14,464 nucleotides of DNA from Halobacteriales archaeon QH_10_70_21. Its GTDB lineage: Archaea > Halobacteriota > Halobacteria > Halobacteriales > Haloarculaceae. The position numbers and the translations under genes were made by a program. Position 1 is the stretch's first letter. Each line of letters begins with the position of its first letter. Of this stretch, positions 6,372-11,921 are shown piece by piece. Under the pieces are notes generated by a model. It did not search any database and was not told the origin of the DNA. It saw only the letters and a list, made by a program, of their open reading frames with translations. The stretch lies in assembly GCA_003021325.1 (NCBI GenBank), contig PXQM01000169.1, forward strand, positions 1 through 14,464, given 5' to 3'.

Positions 6372-7130
6372 ATGACCGGCAAGGACGAGTACTACAACCG
6401 GGCCAAACAGGAGGGGTACCGTTCGCGGGCGGCCTACAAGCTCAAACAGCTGGACAGGGAGGCGACCCTCGTCGACGAGGGCGACACGGTCGTCGACCTG
6501 GGGGCCGCGCCGGGCGGGTGGCTCCAGGTGGCCGCCGAACTCGCCGGCGAGTCCGGCACCGTCGTCGGCGTCGACCGCCAGCGAATCGACCCTATCGAGG
6601 GCGTCGAGACCGTCCGGGGGGACATGACCGAGGAGTCGACGCGGGCCGATGTGACCGAACTGGTCGGCGAGGCCGACGTCGTCGTCTCCGACATGGCGCC
6701 GAACATGAGCGGCCAGTACGAACTGGACCACGCCCGCTCGGTCCACCTCGCCCGCATCGCCTTCGAGACGGCGCTGGCGCTGCTCGCGCCGGGCGGCGAC
6801 TTCGTCGCGAAAGTGTTCGAGGGTCCCGACACGGACGACCTGCGGGCCGACGTCGACGAGGAGTTCGAGTACGCCCGCACCATCCACCCCGAGGCCTCGC
6901 GGGACGCCTCCTCGGAGCTGTACGTGGTCGGGAAGGGGCGGGTGACCGCGCCCGTCTCGACGGGCGAGGAACTCGAGGTCGACGTCGAGGACGTCGGCGA
7001 CGAGGGCGACGGGGTCGCGAAGGTGGACGGCTACACGCTCTTCGTCCCCGGCGCCGACGCCGGCGAGACCGTCGAGGTGCGCGTGACCGACGTCAAGCCA
7101 CGGTTCGGCTTCGCCGAGCGGCTGGACTAG
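6372..7130 (+). CDS. rlmE: 23S rRNA (uridine-2'-O)-methyltransferase RlmE/FtsJ with C-terminal TRAM domain
   Basis: 252 residues. It transfers a methyl group from S-adenosylmethionine to a uridine 2'-OH in the peptidyl-transferase region of large-subunit rRNA. Residues 1-190 are the RrmJ-like Rossmann methyltransferase: SRAAYKL with catalytic Lys23, SAM loop DLGAAPGGW (42-50), GVDRQ, SDMAPNMSG with Asp107, KVFEG with Lys147 and SSELYVV with Glu182. The complete K-D-K-E set is therefore present. Residues about 195-250 form a TRAM beta-barrel (VSTGEELEVDVEDVGDEGDG, then FVPGADAGETVEV), an RNA-binding addition seen in archaeal homologues. The start has a Shine-Dalgarno-like GTGAGGT, unusual next to the leaderless neighbours, and overlaps a possible leader ORF. 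Its TAG stop lies in the CTAG shared with the convergent small membrane-protein gene. Confidence 0.95.
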   Translation: MTGKDEYYNRAKQEGYRSRAAYKLKQLDREATLVDEGDTVVDLGAAPGGWLQVAAELAGESGTVVGVDRQRIDPIEGVETVRGDMTEESTRADVTELVGEADVVVSDMAPNMSGQYELDHARSVHLARIAFETALALLAPGGDFVAKVFEGPDTDDLRADVDEEFEYARTIHPEASRDASSELYVVGKGRVTAPVSTGEELEVDVEDVGDEGDGVAKVDGYTLFVPGADAGETVEVRVTDVKPRFGFAERLD

Positions 7131-7315
7131 CTCTCCCCGCCGTCGCGCTCGTCTGCCAGCCCGTCGGCGTGTGCCTCTGGCTCGTCGTCCCGGTCGTCCG
7201 TGCGGCTCGGTGCGACCAGCAGCACCGCGCCCAACACCAACGGCACACCGAGGGACGGCACCAGGACGACGAGCAGTTCGGGCCCGTCCGGGATGCCGAA
7301 CTGCGTCGGGAACAC
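7127..7315 (-). CDS. small single-span membrane protein with TatA-like N-terminus
   Basis: 62 residues from a GTG at 7315. The N-terminus FGIPDGPELLVVLV (residues 6-19) resembles the start of haloarchaeal TatA proteins. A hydrophobic stretch with a proline break (about 14-36) is followed by a short, highly charged acidic tail with SRTDDRDDE. The FG hinge and the long amphipathic helix that define TatA are missing, so I call it TatA-like in the first segment only. Many haloarchaea carry tiny membrane proteins with this PGGPELL-type start; their role is unknown. A CCTTGTTTCC stretch about 25-30 bases upstream may be its promoter. The stop overlaps the rlmE stop on a single CTAG. The gene lies 36 bases after the transporter gene on the same strand, so read-through from that gene is possible. 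Confidence 0.65.
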   Translation of the reverse strand: MFPTQFGIPDGPELLVVLVPSLGVPLVLGAVLLVAPSRTDDRDDEPEAHADGLADERDGGES

Positions 7316-7351
7316 GGTACGGGGGCCTCCGCCCCGGAAACAAGGCGTCCG

Positions 7352-8077
7352 TTACTGCAGAACGTCCGCCTCGGGTGATTCGGACCGCCTGACTGCGCCG
7401 GTGATGAGGTAGACGAATGGCGTGTCGAGCACGGCGATGAGGAGCTTGAGGAGGTACTGGCCGACGACCAGCGAGAGGACGACGCTGCCGGGCAACGTCG
7501 GCCCGAGGCCGAGGTACTGCGGCAGGAGCCAGAAGGCGACGCCGACGAAGATGACGGTGTCGATGGCCTGGCTGGTGCCCGTCGAGACGACGTTGCGGAG
7601 CCAGAGCTGCCGGCCGTCGGTCATATCGGCCAGCCTGTGGAAGACGACGACGTCGTAGTTCTGGCTGACGACGTAGGCGAGCAGGCTCCCGGCGACGATG
7701 TTCGTCGAGGCGCCCAGCACCGTCTCGAAGGCCGCCGGATCGACGCTGTTGGGCGCCGCCGGCGCCAGGATGGTGCTCCACACCAGCGCGAGCACGAGGA
7801 AGTTCAGCAGGAAGCCGACGTTCACCAGCACCTGGGCGGCGCGCTTGCCGTACAGCTCCGCATAGCAGTCCGACGCCAGGAAGGTCAGCGCGTACGCCAG
7901 CGCCGCGCCCGGCAGGACGAGCGTGCTGCCGGTCACGGGCAGCCCGACCGGAATCTCGAAGGCCAGCACCTTCGCCGCGGTCACCTGCGCGGTGACGAGC
8001 GCGGCGACGAACAGCGCCGAAAGCGCGACGGCGCCGCCCGGAACCGCCGGCGTCGTCCCGTAGGTGCGGCTACTCAT
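7352..8077 (-). CDS. queuosine/archaeosine-precursor transporter (YhhQ/VUT family)
   Basis: 241 residues with about six hydrophobic segments, beginning at about residues 14-38, 53-70, 83-105, 125-140, 172-187 and 197-226. Family signatures are SDCYAELYGKRAA (69-81, matching the D-x-x-x-E-x-Y-G motif after helix 2) and RNVVSTGTSQAIDTVIF (161-177, matching the RN..ST..SQ..DT motif). Homologues import 7-cyano-7-deazaguanine or related bases for tRNA modification. In archaea that modification is archaeosine at G15, so salvage of preQ0-type bases is the likely role; this is inferred from the family. The ATG overlaps the end of the upstream regulator gene (ATGAGTAG), showing translational coupling. 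No archaeosine-synthesis genes are in view. Confidence 0.88.
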   Translation of the reverse strand: MSSRTYGTTPAVPGGAVALSALFVAALVTAQVTAAKVLAFEIPVGLPVTGSTLVLPGAALAYALTFLASDCYAELYGKRAAQVLVNVGFLLNFLVLALVWSTILAPAAPNSVDPAAFETVLGASTNIVAGSLLAYVVSQNYDVVVFHRLADMTDGRQLWLRNVVSTGTSQAIDTVIFVGVAFWLLPQYLGLGPTLPGSVVLSLVVGQYLLKLLIAVLDTPFVYLITGAVRRSESPEADVLQ

Positions 8078-8246
8078 CGTCCTCGAGCCGGCCGTGCCGG
8101 GCGTCTATCTCGTCGAGGATGTCGAGGTTCTTCCGGATGGAGGCCCGGACCGCGTCGCTGCGGTTGACGTACTTGCCGTCGTCGCCGACGTGCTCGTCGA
8201 GGTCGTCGAGCAGCTCCTGGGGTATCTCGACGCTTATCTTGGGCAT
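8070..8246 (-). CDS. ribbon-helix-helix (CopG/MetJ-type) DNA-binding protein
   Basis: 58 residues read directly from the minus strand, ATG at 8246 to TAG at 8070. The N-terminus MPKISVEIPQELLDDLDE (1-18) is the classic ribbon strand plus helix A. VGDDGKYVNRSDAVRASIRKNL (20-41) gives the turn and helix B, with the NRSDAVR signature. The tail is acidic. RHH proteins dimerise and place the paired beta-ribbon in the DNA major groove as repressors. The final codons overlap the transporter ATG (ATGAGTAG, 8 bases), so the two form an operon and the regulator probably controls it. Between its TATA-like element and the ATG lies an imperfect inverted repeat that could be its own operator. The gene is shorter than many ORF-length cut-offs and could easily be missed. 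Confidence 0.88.
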   Translation of the reverse strand: MPKISVEIPQELLDDLDEHVGDDGKYVNRSDAVRASIRKNLDILDEIDARHGRLEDDE

Positions 8247-8276
8247 ACTCGGGGATTCCCTCGAGAATACTTAAAC
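8244..8276 (-). promoter_or_regulatory. promoter and possible operator of the RHH-transporter operon
   Basis: On the coding strand GTTTAAGTATT (8266-8276) is a good TATA-like box 20-30 bases before the ATG. An imperfect inverted repeat spans 8244-8269: arms 8244-8254 and 8259-8269, 8 of 11 positions complementary, 4-base spacer. It covers the expected transcription start, a sensible place for a repressor dimer. Binding by the RHH protein is inferred. Confidence 0.5.
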
Positions 8277-8577
8277 GGCGCTATACTCGACGCGGGGTCG
8301 CCCCTGTCCCAGGCCGGTCGACACCGCGCGCCGGGGCCACCCCTCGTGCCGGACTCGTCGGAATCGCCGGCCGCCTCCCGCGGTAGCTCGGCTTATCGTG
8401 GGCATAACCAGTCTGCCTCCGGCGTCCCCGTTCGCCCGCTGGCGGATCGTAGCCCTCCCCGAGACCGCTCCCTCAGTACTCCGCCGCCGACACCGACTCC
8501 GAGGGCGTCGCCAACCGGGTGCCGTGCCGGTCGTTAGCGGAATCATATACATGTACGCGTCGCCGGGTTACTACAGC
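8247..8577. other. 331-base gap between RHH operon promoter and the toroid-formyltransferase gene
   Basis: Apart from the two flanking promoters I see no supported gene. Frames open on both strands here are Arg/Pro-rich and have poor codon use. On the minus strand a short run ending LATPSESVSAAEY at 8473 has gene-like codons but no beginning, so it might be a remnant; this is weak. Confidence 0.4.
8541..8550 (+). promoter_or_regulatory. TATA-like element of the toroid-formyltransferase gene
   Basis: AATCATATAC lies 28-37 bases before the ATG at 8578. This supports that ATG for a leaderless message over the in-frame ATG at 8551, which abuts the box, and over the GTG at 8398. Confidence 0.55.
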
Positions 8578-10545
8578 ATGGATTTCGGTGCCGAGTCCGT
8601 GCGGGCGGCCGTAGACGCCGCTCGATCGAACCTCCCCGGACTCCAAGACGCGTCGTCCGACGCCGCTCACCTCGACGCTGCCATCGACTGGCTCTGCCAC
8701 AGCCAGGACGTCACGGGGACGGGTGGGTCGGCGGCGACGTACAACCTCCTGTTGGGCTGGGAGGACGCCTATCCCGAGACGTCCGGATACATCGTCCCGA
8801 CGCTGTTCAGGTACGCGGACCGTCGCGACGACGAGGCGGTTCGAGAGCGGGCGCTCGAGATGGCCGAGTGGGTCCGCTCGACCCAGCACCCGTCGGGCAG
8901 TTTCCCGGGCGGGACCGGCGGGACCGGTGACCCGAACGCGTTCAACACCGGCCAGATACTCATCGGTCTCGCCGAGACCTACCGTCGAACGGGCGAGGAG
9001 GCGTATCGCGAGGCGATCCGGGACGCCTGCGACTGGCTGGTGGCGGCGCAGTCGGACCGGGGCCACTGGGCCGAGTACGACTACCGCTCGCAGCCACACG
9101 CCTACACGACCAGAATCAGCTGGCCGCTCCTCCTCGGGGCCGAACTGCTGGAGGGCGACGACGAGCCCTACCGCCGGGCCGCACGGCGGAACGTCGAGTG
9201 GGTTCTCGAGAACCAGGCGGCCAACGGCTGGTTCGACCGGGCGGCGTTCGACGCCGGCGAGGTCCCGTTCCTCCACACCATCGCCTACACGATTCGCGGG
9301 CTGATAGAGACCGGCCGACTGCTCGACCACGACGCCGCCGTCGCCGGCGGGAGACGGGCCGCCGACGAACTGCTCGAGCGCCAGCAGCGGGAGGGGGTCC
9401 TGAAGGGCGCCTACGACGAGACGTGGTCTCCGAGCTGGTACTACTGTCTGACCGGGAACGCACAGATGGCCGTCGTCTGGCTCCGGCTGTTCGACCTGAC
9501 GGACGACCGGGACTACCTCCACGCCGCACGGACCGCCGTCCAGTTCCTCAAGCGGCGCCAGACGCTCGAGGCTGCGGCGGACGTCCGGGGCGGATTACCG
9601 GGCTCGTACCCGATATTCGGGCGCTACCTCTACCTCCGTTACCCGAACTGGGCGGCGAAGTTCCTTGCGGACGCCCTGCTCGCGCTCGAGGACCTAGAGC
9701 GGGAGGCGACCGACCGGCGAGCACCGCCAGCGGAGGACGGCCGCACCGGGACGGGGCCGCTCCGGATGTGCCTGCTGGTCGACGGCGAACACGTGTTCCG
9801 CTGGGTGTACGAGGCGATAGAGACGATGCTCGCGGAGACGGACGCCGAAATCACGCTCGTGGTCGTCAACGAGGACAGCGGACTACTGGGGAGCGGAAAC
9901 GTCAGGCGCGGGCGGAGGTACCCGGCGTACGCTGCCTTCCGGATTCTCGCAGGGCCACTTCCGCAGCGGGGCGACGGACAGCGGCACGACGACCCCGTCC
10001 ACGTCTCCGACATCACCGGCGTGGACGACGCGGAGTGGATTCGCACGTATCCGGACGAGGTCGACGGCCTGTGGAACGAACTCCCCGCGGAGACCGTCGA
10101 CGAGATCCGGGACAGCTGCGATATCGTCTTCCGTCGGGGATTCGGGCTGATTCGAGGGGATATCCTCGAGGCCACGGAGCAGGGCGTCCTCAGTTACCAC
10201 CACGGCGACCCCAGGAAGTATCGCGGGGGTCCGGCCGGGTTCTGGGAGTTCATGCACGACGAGCCCACCGCGGGCATGATGGTCCAGTCCCTCCGGGCCG
10301 AACTCGACGCCGGGGTCGTCCAGGCCTACGCCGAGGTCGACATCGACGACTGCCGGAGCTGGGGGGCGACCCGGCGGCGGCTCTACGAGAACTCGACCCA
10401 CCTGCTCTCCGAGGCGGTGCGGACCGTCCAGTCCCCGGACCGCGACCCGACGGAGATAACGGACCTCGGCCCGGTTCACCACCCGCCGTCGGCGCTCGAA
10501 CTCCTGCGGTACGCCTCGAAGTACGTCCGTCGCAACTACACCTGA
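8578..10545 (+). CDS. fusion protein: alpha/alpha-toroid (exopolysaccharide VpsJ-like) domain plus formyltransferase-like domain
   Basis: 655 residues, two domains. Residues ~30-375 have repeated helical hairpins ending in W-L/V-x-x-Q-type turns: AIDWLCHSQ, EWVRSTQ, DWLVAAQ, EWVLENQ, QFLKRRQ. They carry GWEDAYPETSGYIVPTLF (60-77), which I associate with toroid proteins of exopolysaccharide clusters (VpsJ-like; related in fold to terpene cyclases and glucuronyl hydrolases). Residues ~395-600 resemble the formyltransferase (GART/Fmt) domain: MCLLVDGEHVFRW at the start, SYHHGDPRKYRGG (539-551, matching NxHxSLLPxYRGG) and TAGMMVQSLRAELDAGVV (564-581, with the family's catalytic-type Asp577). The usual catalytic Asn is Ser539; the His (541) and Asp are kept. 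Formyl transfer to an amino sugar of a surface glycan is a reasonable guess, but the Asn change makes activity uncertain. No secretion signal or membrane segment is seen. The neighbours are not glycan genes. The TGA lies within an inverted repeat arm. Confidence 0.75.
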   Translation: MDFGAESVRAAVDAARSNLPGLQDASSDAAHLDAAIDWLCHSQDVTGTGGSAATYNLLLGWEDAYPETSGYIVPTLFRYADRRDDEAVRERALEMAEWVRSTQHPSGSFPGGTGGTGDPNAFNTGQILIGLAETYRRTGEEAYREAIRDACDWLVAAQSDRGHWAEYDYRSQPHAYTTRISWPLLLGAELLEGDDEPYRRAARRNVEWVLENQAANGWFDRAAFDAGEVPFLHTIAYTIRGLIETGRLLDHDAAVAGGRRAADELLERQQREGVLKGAYDETWSPSWYYCLTGNAQMAVVWLRLFDLTDDRDYLHAARTAVQFLKRRQTLEAAADVRGGLPGSYPIFGRYLYLRYPNWAAKFLADALLALEDLEREATDRRAPPAEDGRTGTGPLRMCLLVDGEHVFRWVYEAIETMLAETDAEITLVVVNEDSGLLGSGNVRRGRRYPAYAAFRILAGPLPQRGDGQRHDDPVHVSDITGVDDAEWIRTYPDEVDGLWNELPAETVDEIRDSCDIVFRRGFGLIRGDILEATEQGVLSYHHGDPRKYRGGPAGFWEFMHDEPTAGMMVQSLRAELDAGVVQAYAEVDIDDCRSWGATRRRLYENSTHLLSEAVRTVQSPDRDPTEITDLGPVHHPPSALELLRYASKYVRRNYT

Positions 10546-10658
10546 TACTGCCGGCTGTAACTATCTCAAACGGGGGTGTTTTGAGCCGGGTGTTACAGAC
10601 CCGCTGCCGTCGAATATCTCGAACGAATCTTCACGTACGTACAGCCGGCAGTATGAGG
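10541..10658. repeat. 118-base element bounded by 19-bp inverted repeats
   Basis: The left arm CCTGATACTGCCGGCTGTA (10541-10559) and the right arm TACAGCCGGCAGTATGAGG (10640-10658) are reverse complements at 18 of 19 positions, including 15 consecutive bases. About 80 bases separate them. Inside is a second hairpin, CTCAAA (10565-10570) with TTTGAG (10580-10585), and a less GC-rich stretch around 10605-10640. The gene upstream takes its TGA stop from the left arm. It could be a miniature inverted-repeat element, a transcribed hairpin that protects or ends the message, or a recombination site. No clear target-site duplication flanks it. Confidence 0.7.
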
Positions 10659-10789
10659 ACCGACGGCCGTGTTCCCGACCGGTCTCGCCCCCGGCGGCGT
10701 CGACCGCCCGACGCGGGTGTCGCGGACGGATGTCCCGATGGCCGCGCTCGCGCCCCGACGTTTATGCCCGGATGGCGCCGGACGCCTGT

Positions 10790-11921
10790 ATGGTCGAGCG
10801 GTCCGACGGCCGCCGCCTTCCCCGGCCGGCGGCCTGGCTCGCGGCGACGGCGCTGCTCGTCGTCGTGTGCCTCGAGGCGTCCCTGTGGGCGGTGACGCGC
10901 GTGTTTGTCCTGAACGTCTCGACGGCCGGCCCGAACGCGACCGCAGGGCTCGTGGTGCTGCTGGTGACCGGCTGGACGGCCGTAGTCAGCCGCAGCCACC
11001 CTGACGGCGGCGACCGTTCTCCTCGTCGCCGCGCCCGGTGAACTCCGCGAGCGAACCGCCGTCGGCGTCGCCGTCGGGCTCCTCCTGTGGGCCGGGCTCC
11101 GCGTCGCGCTGGGGACGCTCTCGCCGTACGCGACGACGCTCGGCCGGGCGCTGTTCGGCGCGGTCGTCCTCGCGGTTGCGGTGCTCGTCGCCGAACTCGC
11201 ACTCTCTGATGCCGTGCCGCCGACGGGCCGGCTCGGCAGCGCCCCGGCACCCCTGGGGGCGCTGCTGGTCGTCGCCGCGGCCTACCTGGCGTCTCCGAGC
11301 GCCGTCGCCCGGTGGGCGCCCCGGCCCTACGGCGTGACGGTGCTGGCGCTCGTTGCCGGCATCGCGGCCGGGCTCGTCCTCGCCCACGCGAGAGCGCCGC
11401 CGACGGGCGCGGAACTCGCTGCGTGGGCCGGCACCTTCCTCGTGGCGGTCGGGGCGGTCCTCTGCGGGTCGGGCCCGCCGTCGACGGCCGCAGTCGCCGT
11501 CGCGTGGGCCGCAGCGGTCGTCCTCCTCGCGGCCGGGAGCCGTCCGGGCGCCAACGGGGCCGGTCCCGGTCGTCGCGGCCCACTTCATGACCGAGAAACC
11601 GGGGGACGTCCGGCACGAGCAGGCGGAGACGGTCATCGACCTCGCGACCGACCGCGACCGCGCGGTCGTGCTCGGCGACTTCAACGTCGACCCGGACCCC
11701 GAGGAGCCGGCCGACCGGACGCTCGATGCGGCCCTGACGGACGCCTGGACGGCCGCCGAGAGCGGCGGGGCGGTCCCGGGACGTTCAGCGCGGCCGACCC
11801 CCGGTGCCGGATAGACTACGTCTGGCTGTACGGGGCGTGGACGGTCACCCGGGCGGCGGTCTACGGCTCGCCGCGGGCCTCCGACCACCTGGCGGTCCTG
11901 GCGGAACTCGAACCCCGCTAG
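10790..11921 (+). pseudogene. decayed multi-span membrane protein with endonuclease/exonuclease/phosphatase domain
   Basis: A TATA-like TTTATG (10761-10766) precedes ATG 10790. Translation needs three frames. Frame A (10790 to about 10984) gives MVERSDGRRLPRPAAW and two membrane spans, then a premature stop at 11039-11041. A one-base shift near 10985 opens frame B, which continues as SAAATLTAATVLLVAAPGEL and about six more hydrophobic spans to about 11540. A jump to frame C then gives VPVVAAHFMTEKPGDVRHEQ and VVLGDFNVDPDPEE (11565-11778), the C-terminal half of an EEP-fold phosphoesterase with its GDxN motif. A one-base shift in a short G-run near 11780 returns to frame B: GTFSAADPRCRIDYVWLY and the SDH motif in RASDHLAVLAEL, ending TAG 11921. 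The N-terminal half of the EEP domain (active-site Asn and Glu) is absent, so an internal deletion is likely. It shares a CTAG stop with tatCt. Confidence 0.78.

Noticed and set aside
7127..7315. Naming the small membrane protein TatA
   Set aside because: It lacks the FG hinge and amphipathic helix; the resemblance is confined to the first ~15 residues.
6039..7781. Long minus-strand frame upstream of the hypothetical gene, running across rlmE
   Set aside because: Antisense of rlmE and of intergenic DNA with poor codon use; only its last ~91 codons look coding.
8911..8936. Short direct repeat of GGGACCGGC
   Set aside because: It encodes a Gly/Thr loop (GGTGGTGDP) inside the toroid domain; explained by coding.
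8473..9522. 349-residue minus-strand frame opposite the toroid-formyltransferase gene
   Set aside because: Shadow of the plus-strand gene, which has clear domain motifs; only its last few codons lie outside that gene.
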